Part shown: piece by piece, positions 38,655-47,273 of the stretch
Layout of the letters: each line of letters starts with the position of its first letter
How positions within the stretch are numbered: the stretch's first letter is position 1
DNA from: Pantoea sp. Mb-10
GTDB lineage: Bacteria > Pseudomonadota > Gammaproteobacteria > Enterobacterales > Enterobacteriaceae
Direction of reading: 5' to 3'
DNA length: 64,000 bases
Assembly (NCBI RefSeq): GCF_021272205.1
Contig: NZ_JAJSDX010000008.1
Coordinates: 124,001-188,000 of the forward strand
Notes under the pieces: model-generated
What the model was told of the DNA's origin: nothing
The model's input: only the letters and a program-made list of their open reading frames with translations
The model's database searches: none
Program-made: the position numbers and the translations under genes

Positions 38655-39629
38655 ATGAAACCTGCTGTGATCCTTTACAAAAGCCTGCCCGATGACCTGC
38701 GCGCCAGGCTGGATACCCATTTCACCGTGACGGAAGTAAAAGACGTGACGCCGGAAACCGTGCAGCAGCACGCCGCGCAGTTTGCCGAGGCGCAAGGCAT
38801 GATTGGCTCCGGCGGTAAGGTCGATGCGACCCTGCTGGAAAAGATGCCGGCGCTGCGCGCCTGTTCCACCGTGTCGGTGGGCTTCGATAATTTTGACGTT
38901 CCGGCCCTCAGCGCGCGCCGCGTGCTGCTGATGCACACGCCAACCGTGCTCACCGAAACCGTGGCGGATACCCTGATGGCGCTGGTGCTCAGCACGGCAC
39001 GCCGCATTCCCGAGCTGGATAAATGGGTCAAAGCGGGCGAGTGGAAAAAGAGCATCGGCCCGGCGAAGTTTGGCGTTGATGTGCACCATAAAACGCTGGG
39101 TATTCTCGGCATGGGCCGCATTGGGCTAGCGCTGGCGCAGCGCGCGCATTTTGGCTTTGGCATGAACATTCTTTACAACGCCCGCCGTCAGCATCAGGAA
39201 GCGGAGACGCGCTTCGGCGCACGCGCCTGCGATCTGGAGACACTGCTGAAAGAGAGTGATTTTGTCTGTATCACCCTGCCGCTGACCGAGGAGACACACC
39301 ATCTGATCGGGCCCCGCCAGCTCCAGCTCATGAAGCCAAGCGCGATTCTGATCAATGCAGGACGCGGCCCCGTGGTGGATGAGCAGGCGCTCACCGCCGC
39401 GCTGAAAGAGGGCACGATTCTGGCCGCCGGGCTTGACGTGTTTGAAAAAGAACCGCTTGCCGCAGATGCCGAACTGCTCACGCTTCCTAACGTGGTCACG
39501 CTGCCGCACATCGGTTCCGCCACCCACGAAACCCGCTACGGTATGGCGCGCGACGCGGTGGACAACCTGATCGCCGCGCTCAGCGGCAAGGTGGAAAAAA
39601 ACTGCGTGAATCCGCAAATTCAAGCCTAA
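38655..39629 (+). CDS. ghrB: Glyoxylate/hydroxypyruvate (2-ketogluconate) reductase B
   Basis: 324 aa, E. coli GhrB length, from the start [19 protein letters not shown] at 38655 (AGGGAG upstream); the frame extends upstream without homology. D-2-hydroxyacid dehydrogenase: NAD(P) motif [11 protein letters not shown], catalytic Arg in [10 protein letters not shown], Glu in FEKEPL and His in [12 protein letters not shown]. GhrB reduces glyoxylate, hydroxypyruvate and 2-ketogluconate; as the last gene of this operon it takes the KguD position (reduction of 2-keto-6-phosphogluconate to 6-phosphogluconate). In E. coli ghrB adjoins yiaD. Confidence 0.95.
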   Translation: MKPAVILYKSLPDDLRARLDTHFTVTEVKDVTPETVQQHAAQFAEAQGMIGSGGKVDATLLEKMPALRACSTVSVGFDNFDVPALSARRVLLMHTPTVLTETVADTLMALVLSTARRIPELDKWVKAGEWKKSIGPAKFGVDVHHKTLGILGMGRIGLALAQRAHFGFGMNILYNARRQHQEAETRFGARACDLETLLKESDFVCITLPLTEETHHLIGPRQLQLMKPSAILINAGRGPVVDEQALTAALKEGTILAAGLDVFEKEPLAADAELLTLPNVVTLPHIGSATHETRYGMARDAVDNLIAALSGKVEKNCVNPQIQA

Positions 39630-39713
39630 TTCTGCCGCTTTTGCCATTGCGCCTGCCCGCAGCGGGCGCTATGGTGATCCCCCTCATTCGCTTTCACAAT
39701 GTATTAACGTCCT

Positions 39714-40964
39714 ATGTCCTTTTCTCAGTTCGGCGACAAATTTACGCAGCCTACCGGTATCTCACGTCTGATGGAGGACATGGGGGAAGGCCTGCGCACA
39801 CCCGGCACCCTTATGCTGGGCGGCGGCAATCCCGCGCAGATCCCCGCCATGACGGATTACTTTAATCAGCTGCTGCTGGAGATGCATCAAACAGGCAAGC
39901 TCAGCGAAGCCCTGTGCAACTACGACGGTCCACGCGGTAAAGCACTGCTGCTTGACGCGCTGGCAGCGATGCTGCGCGAGACGCTGGACTGGCCGATTAG
40001 CGCCAAAAATATCGCGTTGACCAACGGTAGCCAGAGCGCGTTCTTTTATCTGTTTAACCTGTTTGCCGGACGGCGCGCCGACGGCAGTAAAAAACGCGTG
40101 CTCTTTCCGCTGGCTCCGGAATATTTAGGCTATGCCGATGCCGGTCTGGAAGCCGATCTGTTTGTCTCCGCCAGGCCCAATATCGAACTGCTGCCTGAGG
40201 GGCAATTCAAATATCACGTGGATTTCGACCATTTGCCGCTGCATGACGATATCGGTCTGATTTGTGTGTCGCGCCCCACCAATCCCACCGGCAACGTGAT
40301 TACGGATAGCGAGCTACTGCAACTTGATGCGCTGGCGCAGCAGCACGGTATTCCCTTGCTGATTGATAACGCCTACGGCGTGCCGTTCCCCGGCATTATT
40401 TTTAGTGACGCGCGGCCGCTGTGGAATCCCAACACGATTCTCTGTATGAGCCTCTCCAAGCTCGGCCTGCCGGGCGCGCGCTGTGGCATCGTGATTGCAG
40501 AGGAAAGCACTATCGCCGCGTTGGGCAACATGAATGGCATTATCAGCCTCGCCCCCGGCAGCATCGGACCGGCCATCGCCAATGAAATGGTGGCGCGTGG
40601 CGATCTGCTGCGCCTGTCGGAGCAGGTGATTAAGCCGTTTTACCAGGCCAAAGTCAGTGAAACCATCGCGATCCTCCGCCGCTATCTGCCGGAAGATCGC
40701 TGTTTGATTCACAAGCCGGAAGGGGCCATTTTCCTCTGGCTGTGGTTCCGCGAGTTAACCGTGGGCACGGAAACGCTCTATCAGCGCCTGAAAGCGCGCG
40801 GCGTTTTAATGGTACCCGGCCACTTTTTCTTTCCCGGTCTGGACCAGGATTGGCCGCATACGCATCAATGTATGCGTATGAATTATGTCCCTGATGCGGC
40901 GCAAATTGAGCGAGCGGCTCAGATTCTGGCTGAGGAGCTGGATGCGCTCAACGCGGTACCCTAA
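39714..40964 (+). CDS. avtA: Valine-pyruvate aminotransferase
   Basis: 416 aa (E. coli 417). Class I/II PLP transaminase that forms valine from 2-ketoisovalerate with alanine, giving pyruvate. Distinctive AvtA segments: GGGNPAQIP, LTNGSQSAFFYLFNLFAG, SRPTNPTGNVI, Schiff-base Lys in MSLSKLGLPGARCG, and HTHQCMRMNYV at the end. It has its own terminator. In E. coli avtA lies after malS near xylR; here it follows ghrB. Confidence 0.97.
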   Translation: MSFSQFGDKFTQPTGISRLMEDMGEGLRTPGTLMLGGGNPAQIPAMTDYFNQLLLEMHQTGKLSEALCNYDGPRGKALLLDALAAMLRETLDWPISAKNIALTNGSQSAFFYLFNLFAGRRADGSKKRVLFPLAPEYLGYADAGLEADLFVSARPNIELLPEGQFKYHVDFDHLPLHDDIGLICVSRPTNPTGNVITDSELLQLDALAQQHGIPLLIDNAYGVPFPGIIFSDARPLWNPNTILCMSLSKLGLPGARCGIVIAEESTIAALGNMNGIISLAPGSIGPAIANEMVARGDLLRLSEQVIKPFYQAKVSETIAILRRYLPEDRCLIHKPEGAIFLWLWFRELTVGTETLYQRLKARGVLMVPGHFFFPGLDQDWPHTHQCMRMNYVPDAAQIERAAQILAEELDALNAVP

Positions 40965-41000
40965 GCGTCGGTTTACGCGTTAGCCATCTGCATTAATGAA

Positions 41001-41035
41001 AAACCGCCCCGCTTCGTGCCGGGCGGTTTTCTTTT
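41001..41035 (+). terminator. Terminator of avtA
   Basis: 9-bp stem AAACCGCCC/GGGCGGTTT (41001-41009 with 41021-41029) and a T-rich tail. Confidence 0.9.
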
Positions 41036-41375
41036 ATGTGACGTGAGACACGGCGTAAAAGACGTCCTTCAGGATGCGCTGCGCTGCCAGCCCGGATGAC
41101 GTAACGCGCTTAGTTGCGCGTGCTCATTGTCCGTGATGAACAGGTGGCCACTATAACCAGTAACCACACAGAAAAAATTAGCGAGGCCGCTAATTGAAAG
41201 GCATGAAGCACCTCAATATCGTGCATGACGGGTGAGGGTTAAAACTTTAAATAACGAGAAAAATCAAAAACTAACAAATACATTCATGCGGGTTAACGGC
41301 AAAAAGATCGTCTCCTGTTATGACCGCGGCAACATTTCTTTTTGCGAGAGACATAACAAAAAACGCGCGTAACAC
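41036..41375. other. AT-rich gap between avtA and the MocR gene
   Basis: No convincing gene. On the minus strand, downstream of the MocR gene, there is a hairpin AATTAGCG/CGCTAATT (41176-41183 with 41188-41195, loop GCCT) followed by six Ts, which looks like a Rho-independent terminator about 180 nt past the MocR stop. The same minus strand has a 38-codon open frame (41226 to 41110) with one hydrophobic stretch (LAASLIFSVWLLVIVAT) but no Shine-Dalgarno; the hairpin lies inside it. Terminator plus long 3' UTR is the simpler reading. Confidence 0.5.
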
Positions 41376-42821
41376 TCACGTTAATAACGAATGCTGACAC
41401 CACTGGGCCAGCTGCTTGATCGCCTGTTCAACTTCGGCGTTCCAGCCAAACCCCGCGTTGAGCCGGAAACAGTGGTCGTAGCGGTGATCGGTAGCAAAAA
41501 TATGGCCCGGCGCGATGCCGATGCCCGCGTTGCGCGCCTTGAGAAACAGCGCGCGCACATTCAACGACTGGCGCGGCATTTCCACCCAGAGCACGTAGCC
41601 GCCTTCCGGGTTAGAGACGCGCGTGCCGGCGGGAAAATAGCGCAGCACCGCCTGGCGCATATGCTGTATCTGGCTTTTCAATTCACGCCGCAGTTTACGC
41701 AGGTGGGCGTCGTAGCCACCGCTGCGTAACAGTTCGGCAATCGCCGCCTGCGACAGCACCGACGTGCCCATGCTGGTGGTGTATTTCAGCGAAGCCAGTT
41801 TGCGCATGTAGTTGCTGCTGTGTACCCAGCCAATACGTATGCCGGGCGCAACGGTTTTGGAGAAGCCGCTGCACAAAATCGCGTTTGGGCTGAACGCCCG
41901 CATGGGAAAGGGACGGCGATCGCCGAAAGCCGTGTCACCGAAGATATCGTCTTCAATGATCACCACATCGTTTTCATCCGCCTGGCGCGCGATATAGGCT
42001 TTTTGCTCGTTGGGAATACTTTTGCCCAGCGGATTGTTGATGTTGTTAATGGTGAGATAGGCCTGCACCGCTTTGCGCTGAAACAGCGCCGTGAGCTTCT
42101 CGACGTTCACGTAGCCCTCTGCCCCCGCTTCCACCTCAATTACCCGCAGGTTGAGGTTATGCAGCATCTGCAGCAGCACAAAATAACAGGGCGATTCCAC
42201 CGCCACGATATCACCGGGTCGGGTGGTGGCGCGCAGCGCCAGCGAGATAGCCTCAATACACCCGTTGGTGATCAAAATGTCGTCGGCGCTGATGGTGCAG
42301 CCATAATCCACCGCGCGGCGCGCGATTTCCGCTTTGAGTGGCGCATAACCGGTGCCTTTAACGGTGTTGCCCAGCAGCGCCGGTTTGCTGTAGCCCATTT
42401 GCCGCATGAGCAGGCCAATCTTCTTGACCGGATAGAGCGAGATATCGCCATTCGCCAAATCCAGCCGCACGCGACAATCGGAGCCGAGCATCGCCAGATG
42501 CAGTTCAGTTTGTTCGTCCAGTGGCGCCACTTCTCGTGGCTGTTCCACGCTGATGACAGCGGGCTGCGCCAGCTGCGTGCCGCGCGGTGCAACAAAAAAG
42601 CCCGATTTCGGGCGCGCCACGGCGTAGCGCTCGTCCTCCAGGGTACGCAGGGTTTTTAGCGCGGTGGTCATGCTCACGCCGTACTGTGCGGCCAGCGTGC
42701 GCACCGAGGGCAACCGCGTGTCGGGCGGCAGCGATCCGCTGTGAATCGCCTGTTTAATTTGCTCCGCAATGTGACGGTAACGGCTACCCTGACTCTCCTG
42801 TTCTACGGTCTCACCCGCCAT
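41376..42821 (-). CDS. MocR-type (GntR/aminotransferase fusion) regulator
   Basis: About 481 aa. N-terminal GntR winged helix (YRHIAEQIKQAIHSGSLPPDTRLPSVR-type segment, then GVSMTTALKTLRTLEDE), linker, then a complete fold-type I aminotransferase-like domain with NNINNPLGK, IIEDDIFGDTAFG and the PLP-binding Lys in CSGFSKTVAPGIRIGW. MocR proteins sense PLP or PLP-amino acid adducts. I chose ATG 42821 (GGTGGA site); ATG 42860 is also open. It is divergent from the six-gene PP-loop/ATP-grasp operon with a 159-nt gap, so it is the likely local regulator and suggests an amino-acid-like signal. Confidence 0.93.
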   Translation of the reverse strand: MAGETVEQESQGSRYRHIAEQIKQAIHSGSLPPDTRLPSVRTLAAQYGVSMTTALKTLRTLEDERYAVARPKSGFFVAPRGTQLAQPAVISVEQPREVAPLDEQTELHLAMLGSDCRVRLDLANGDISLYPVKKIGLLMRQMGYSKPALLGNTVKGTGYAPLKAEIARRAVDYGCTISADDILITNGCIEAISLALRATTRPGDIVAVESPCYFVLLQMLHNLNLRVIEVEAGAEGYVNVEKLTALFQRKAVQAYLTINNINNPLGKSIPNEQKAYIARQADENDVVIIEDDIFGDTAFGDRRPFPMRAFSPNAILCSGFSKTVAPGIRIGWVHSSNYMRKLASLKYTTSMGTSVLSQAAIAELLRSGGYDAHLRKLRRELKSQIQHMRQAVLRYFPAGTRVSNPEGGYVLWVEMPRQSLNVRALFLKARNAGIGIAPGHIFATDHRYDHCFRLNAGFGWNAEVEQAIKQLAQWCQHSLLT

Positions 42822-42882
42822 CTGTTCCACCCCATATCGTACACATCTGTGCGTATTCATCAGATTACATTCAAAGTACTTT

Positions 42883-42906
42883 AAGCTGCATCTGTTAATT
42901 CAGCTT
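42883..42906. promoter_or_regulatory. Inverted repeat between MocR gene and divergent operon
   Basis: AAGCTG, 12-nt spacer, CAGCTT: a perfect 6-bp inverted repeat. CATCTGT occurs within its spacer (42889-42895) and again at 42844-42850 and 42819-42825. A site for the MocR-type regulator is plausible; MocR proteins often bind repeated half-sites. Assignment is inference. Confidence 0.4.
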
Positions 42907-42980
42907 CACGTTTCCCTGCTGTAGCCCGCGTCCTGTTAACCCTCGACAGCGCTGTTATTCGCCAAAGGATGAAGTGAAAA

Positions 42981-44447
42981 ATGCATAATCTGTCCGTCAT
43001 GATGGCCGACATTGAAGGGTATCTTACCCCCCAGATCATCGCTTCTGCGCAGCGCTGTGCGCAACGCCTGCTGGCCACACTGCCCTCCCCCCATCGGCCG
43101 GAGGAAAACCGCGTTTTGCTGGCCTATGGCGGCGGCAAGGACAGCAGCTATATGGTGGCCTACGTGCGCTACCTTCAGGGCTTGATTTGGCAGCAGCACG
43201 GCAGCACCTTCCAGCTGCGCATCGCCACTAACCGCCACGCCGCCATGAACGATAGCGTGATGGCTAACATCGATCGCGTCTATCACGCACTCCGCATTCA
43301 CGGCGATGCGTGCACCGAATGCCTGGTGACTGACGGCCTGCAAATTCGTCCTTTCGCACGCGATCTTCTCCTGCCAGACAGCGTGCGGCAGCAAAACCGC
43401 TGTGATGTGCTGATGAATGGTCACCGCTTCCGCGCCGATGCGCGCTCAACGTTCTGCAATGCCTGCAACCTCAGCATGGTCAATGCATTTGGGCTGACGG
43501 CACACTACGACGGCGGCGTGGATGTGATCATCACCGGCGATTCGCCGCAGGAGCAGACCGCCTATCTCGCGTGGGCGCGCCATCTTTCCCGACTGTTTAA
43601 CGCGCCTACCGCCGATAAGTCACGCGGCTTCAGCGGCTTTTTACAGACGCTGGATGGCGTTGCCGAGCGGTACGCCGCCGACGTTTACGGCACCGATCCG
43701 GTGGCCCCTGCGCACCGTATCACCTGGCAACTGGCGCGCGATCCGCGCTTTTTCAATATCTATCAAGACACCGCCTATGAAGCCGGCGCGCACTGGGCGT
43801 TACTCACGGAATTTATGCATTTTCAGTTTGATGAGCTGATGTTCAGCTTCTCTGAGTCGGACTGCGGCAATCCTACGCTGATGGCCCATCTGCGCGGTCT
43901 GCGGGCGGAAACCCTGCTGCAGCGCAGCTATGCCGAAGGGATCCGCGAGTATGTGCGCTTCGCGCTTGGCCTGATGGTGCAGAAAGATTTTCCGCCCCCG
44001 CTTATCGATGAAATGGCGGCACGCTATCAAGATGATGCGGCGATCGCCCAGGCGCGCCAGCGGGCCGAGCGTTTTGCCTTGCAGGCCTTTGAGCTGAATG
44101 AAACGCAGCTGGTGTGCATGATCTTTTCACCCTTTGTGGCCGAAGGCCAACAGCTTGCCCGCTGGCTGCAGCAGCTGGACAACGCCCCTGATGAAGCGGC
44201 GGTGCGCGCGCTGCTGGGCGGCGAGAGCGACGACCCAGCGCTGGCGCACCGCCTGACCGCGCTCTCCGGCCTGACCGTGGCGCAGATGCGTCACTGCTGG
44301 CGTAGCGCGCAGGTCAGCTCTCTGCTGGAAGGCGGGCGCGGCGACGCGCTGTCGCGCGTGCTGCGTTTCGACCCGCACAAAGCGGTGATTCAGGTCCACA
44401 ACGGTGCCTTACAAGACATCGTCACTGAAGTGATCTCCGGGCGCTAA
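42981..44447 (+). CDS. PP-loop (N-type ATP pyrophosphatase) enzyme, unknown pathway
   Basis: 488 aa. PP-loop signature AYGGGKDSSYM at residues 48-58, the ATP-binding SGGxDS type used by enzymes that adenylate a carboxylate, carbonyl or tRNA base before amide or thio transfer (asparagine synthetase, NAD synthase, WbpG-like sugar amidotransferases, TilS). Two CxxC pairs, CTEC (111-114) and CNAC (159-162), could hold zinc, as in WbpG- and TtuA-like members. The C-terminal ~250 residues are helical and unassigned. First gene of the six-gene operon divergent from the MocR gene, with AAGGATG before the start. With the amidotransferase at 45730 it could form a split amide- or lactam-forming synthetase. 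Function is not established. Confidence 0.75.
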   Translation: MHNLSVMMADIEGYLTPQIIASAQRCAQRLLATLPSPHRPEENRVLLAYGGGKDSSYMVAYVRYLQGLIWQQHGSTFQLRIATNRHAAMNDSVMANIDRVYHALRIHGDACTECLVTDGLQIRPFARDLLLPDSVRQQNRCDVLMNGHRFRADARSTFCNACNLSMVNAFGLTAHYDGGVDVIITGDSPQEQTAYLAWARHLSRLFNAPTADKSRGFSGFLQTLDGVAERYAADVYGTDPVAPAHRITWQLARDPRFFNIYQDTAYEAGAHWALLTEFMHFQFDELMFSFSESDCGNPTLMAHLRGLRAETLLQRSYAEGIREYVRFALGLMVQKDFPPPLIDEMAARYQDDAAIAQARQRAERFALQAFELNETQLVCMIFSPFVAEGQQLARWLQQLDNAPDEAAVRALLGGESDDPALAHRLTALSGLTVAQMRHCWRSAQVSSLLEGGRGDALSRVLRFDPHKAVIQVHNGALQDIVTEVISGR

Positions 44448-44464
44448 CCCGGTAAGGCGACACG

Positions 44465-45742
44465 ATGAAAAAGATTTTTCTGCAAATCGGCGCCACGCGC
44501 GACGGACAAAATCCCTACTGTGCCGTGGCCAAGCGTGAAGGCTATTTCACAGTACTGGCGGAGATGAGCGATTTTATCGACTATCAAAGTCTGAGCCTTT
44601 CGCTGCCGTTCGATCTGATCGTGCGCCTTGACCGACCAGAAAACCCGTGGGACGTGCTGCAAGCGTATCTGCATGCCGGCATGCTGGAACATCCGCAGGT
44701 GGTGCTGGCAGGTTTTGAAGCCTATAACACCAGCGCCGGACGCGTGCGTGAACTGCTGGCCGGGCCCGATGCCGGTCCCGGCTTTATCCCGCCGGACAAG
44801 TATGCGCAGCGTATGGCGCTGCATAAAATCTCACCGCATTTGCCGCAGCCTGCGTTTCGTTTTTTCGCCTCGCCGCTCAGTATCCGGGATGCGCGTGACG
44901 CGCTGCTCTACCCTTGCGTCATTAAGCCGGTAGACGGCGGTGGCGGGCTGGGCGTCTGGCTGGTTGAGGCCGCGCATCAGCTGGATAATGTCATCAGCAA
45001 GCTGCAAGAAACGGTCAATTATGGCGGTCGCGGGTTTACCGGTTTTATTGTGGAAAGCTGGCTTAACGGTGACGAATATTCGCTGCAAGGCGTGGTGAAT
45101 AATGGCCAGGCGGTGGCGCTGACCTGCTGTCAAAAAGTGATTGAGCGACAGACCACGGAAGATGGCTGTATCAGCTTCTACGAATCCGGCCACGTCGCGA
45201 TGGCAGCCGCGCAGCTTCCGCCCGCTTACGCGCGTCTGATGCACCTTTGTTGCAATACCTTTGGTTATCGCCAGGGCGCTTTCCATATCGACTTCATTAT
45301 GGTGAACGGTAACGCCTGGTTCCTTGAAATGGGCTTCCGCCTCTCCGGTATGGGTATCGTGAATTTAGTGGAAGAGGTCACTGGCCTGAACTGGGCCGAG
45401 ATCGCTTTTCACATTGAAGCAGGTCACGGTATGCCCGCGCTGCATTTTCCACCGCAGCGCCAGGCGGTGGGCCGCTTGCGCCTGCGTCAGCCTCGGCATC
45501 AGGATGCCGCCGCGCGCTGGATTGCCGCACAGCAGCGCGGCGAACTGTTGCCGCCGCTCAGCCTCCCTGCGCTGGAGGTCGCGCCGCGTTCGTCGCTGTA
45601 TGCCGATTTGACGCGCCACGCCGGTATTCTGGCCACCTTCAGCCTGACGGCAGCCAGTTGCGAAGAAGTGCTGGCGATTTTTCACCACATTCTCGACGTT
45701 CCGTCATTCACCTCCCGGAGAGATCTCCTATGTGCAGGATGA
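44465..45742 (+). CDS. ATP-grasp carboxylate-amine ligase
   Basis: 425 aa. Atypical N-terminal domain (MKKIFLQIGATRDGQNP, a Rossmann-like start), then an ATP-grasp domain: VIKPVDGGGGLGVWL (residues 152-166) is the glycine-rich loop, and FHIDFIMVNGNAWFLEMGFRLSG carries the Mg-binding acidic residues. Such ligases couple ATP to forming an amide or peptide bond through an acyl-phosphate (dipeptide ligases, carnosine synthase-like enzymes). It lies 17 nt after the PP-loop gene, and its 3' end overlaps the start of the next gene by 13 nt, suggesting coupled translation. The substrate is unknown. Confidence 0.85.
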   Translation: MKKIFLQIGATRDGQNPYCAVAKREGYFTVLAEMSDFIDYQSLSLSLPFDLIVRLDRPENPWDVLQAYLHAGMLEHPQVVLAGFEAYNTSAGRVRELLAGPDAGPGFIPPDKYAQRMALHKISPHLPQPAFRFFASPLSIRDARDALLYPCVIKPVDGGGGLGVWLVEAAHQLDNVISKLQETVNYGGRGFTGFIVESWLNGDEYSLQGVVNNGQAVALTCCQKVIERQTTEDGCISFYESGHVAMAAAQLPPAYARLMHLCCNTFGYRQGAFHIDFIMVNGNAWFLEMGFRLSGMGIVNLVEEVTGLNWAEIAFHIEAGHGMPALHFPPQRQAVGRLRLRQPRHQDAAARWIAAQQRGELLPPLSLPALEVAPRSSLYADLTRHAGILATFSLTAASCEEVLAIFHHILDVPSFTSRRDLLCAG

Positions 45743-46440
45743 TTCTGGCGCACGGCCAGTTTGATGCAGTGAAGGTGCTGGACGCTGCGCGCGCCATGAG
45801 CTGTGGCGAAACCGCCAACCATGAAGGTCCGATCAAGGCCCATCCCAACGGCTGGGGCTGCCTATGGTGGGAGCGCGGGCGTATTCACACGCTGCACGGT
45901 ACCGGCACTTTTGCGGACGCGCTGCCGGGCATTGACAGCGATGCCATGCGGAACAGTCCGCTGTTAGCGGTGCACGTACGTCACGCCACGCTGAGTAAAA
46001 ATCAGGGCATGGAATTTTCACATCCGCTGTGGCGCGCCAGCGGCGGCACGCACTGGTACATGATGCATAACGGTTTTCTGCCCACGGTGTATGCCCAGTT
46101 GGGCATGACAGCCTCACGCTTTGATTCCGCCGAATACCTTGAATACTTAGTGGATCACGTCACGCCCGCTGACTTTACCCGCGACTATCTGCGCAACAAA
46201 ATGGCGCGCGTGGCGCCGGGCGGCAGCGCCGGCAATGCCATTTTCGTCACGCGAGAGAAAGCGTGGGCGTGGCAGTGGCATCCAGAAGACACGCCCTATC
46301 CTGAGTATTTCACGCTGCATCGCTATCAGCGCCACAACGCCACGTTTATCTCCTCTGAACCCATTACCGCGCTCGGTTCGGCACCTGACTGGTGCCGAAT
46401 GCATAACCATGAACTTCATGAAATCTCGCTTGAGGAGTGA
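45730..46440 (+). CDS. Class II glutamine amidotransferase domain protein
   Basis: 236 aa. Ntn-type glutaminase of the EgtC/YafJ class: initiator Met followed by Cys2 (MCRMILAHGQ), HVRHAT at 82-87 and HNG at 113-115, matching the glutamine-binding and oxyanion residues. The start at 45730 is fixed by the need for Cys2 and by AGGAG-like bases upstream; the frame is open further 5'. A free-standing glutaminase of this type usually supplies ammonia to a partner or, as in EgtC, hydrolyses a gamma-glutamyl amide from an intermediate. Both roles fit the neighbouring ligases. It overlaps the ATP-grasp gene. Confidence 0.88.
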   Translation: MCRMILAHGQFDAVKVLDAARAMSCGETANHEGPIKAHPNGWGCLWWERGRIHTLHGTGTFADALPGIDSDAMRNSPLLAVHVRHATLSKNQGMEFSHPLWRASGGTHWYMMHNGFLPTVYAQLGMTASRFDSAEYLEYLVDHVTPADFTRDYLRNKMARVAPGGSAGNAIFVTREKAWAWQWHPEDTPYPEYFTLHRYQRHNATFISSEPITALGSAPDWCRMHNHELHEISLEE

Positions 46441-46445
46441 CCAGC

Positions 46446-47246
46446 ATGGCCATTTTCAATCAGATACGCGTTATTAATCCGTCCATGTTTGTAGAAAGCA
46501 CATGGCTGGATGACATCGTCACCGCACGGGTGCCGCTGCTGGTATTGCGAAACTTCCTGACGCGCGAAACGCGTGAGACCGTGGTCGCCGATTTACAACG
46601 CTGCCGTGATCAGGTGCGCGTTTCGCACTATCCCAACGGCGCGCTGACGACCCTTGGGCCCTATTTGGCCAAGCACACGGCGGCGCCGGAAAACTATTTT
46701 ACGGCGCTGCGCGATCTGCAACCGGCGCTGCCGCCCTCGCTGGATGCGCTACGCGCTCAGGTCTACGGTTGGGTCGAGCACGCCTTGCGTCTCGATAGCC
46801 TGCACGTTGCCAATGAACCGACGCTGGGCAGCTATGCCGGATCGATCGTGCGTTTTCATGCCGACGGCGTGGCGAATCCGCTGCATAACGACAGCATCGT
46901 GCGCGATGCCGCCGGCAGTGGCCTGGCGGTTACGCAAATTCTGCATCAGCTGAGCTGCGTGGTATGCCTGCAAGAGTGCAATACGGGCGGGGCGCTGCGT
47001 ATTTACAACAAAAAATGGCAGCCAGAGGATGAAGCCTTCAAAACGCCCGGCGAGCTCGGCTATCAGCAAGCGGTGGTTGAAAACAGCGAAATCTGCACCT
47101 TCTCACCGCGCAGCGGCGATATCTATCTTTTCAACCCGGCGTTTTATCACGAGATCGATCGCGTGCACGGCGACACGCGCATCACCATGGGCTTCTTTTT
47201 TGGCCTGACCGACAAAAAAATGAAACACGCCATTGCCTGGAGCTAG
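46446..47246 (+). CDS. 2-oxoglutarate/Fe(II)-dependent oxygenase-like protein
   Basis: 266 aa. Jelly-roll dioxygenase pattern: facial triad HND (147-149) and distal His in FYHEIDRV (235), with Arg245 in DTRITMGFFFG placed to bind 2-oxoglutarate. The overall form resembles the prolyl-4-hydroxylase-like 2OG-FeII superfamily. GAGGAG nine bases before the ATG at 46446 decides the start; a GTG nine bases upstream overlaps the previous stop. In this operon it probably hydroxylates, desaturates or cyclises the ligated product. No closer family was recognised. Confidence 0.8.
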   Translation: MAIFNQIRVINPSMFVESTWLDDIVTARVPLLVLRNFLTRETRETVVADLQRCRDQVRVSHYPNGALTTLGPYLAKHTAAPENYFTALRDLQPALPPSLDALRAQVYGWVEHALRLDSLHVANEPTLGSYAGSIVRFHADGVANPLHNDSIVRDAAGSGLAVTQILHQLSCVVCLQECNTGGALRIYNKKWQPEDEAFKTPGELGYQQAVVENSEICTFSPRSGDIYLFNPAFYHEIDRVHGDTRITMGFFFGLTDKKMKHAIAWS

Positions 47247-47273
47247 TGCCCGGCTTTAAACGAGGAAACCGTG

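Noticed and set aside
41376-42821. Plain aminotransferase
   Set aside because: It has an N-terminal GntR winged helix, so it is a MocR-type regulator.
42981-44447. Asparagine synthetase B (complete) as an identity for the PP-loop gene
   Set aside because: No N-terminal Cys2 glutaminase domain, and CxxC pairs are present; only the PP-loop is shared.
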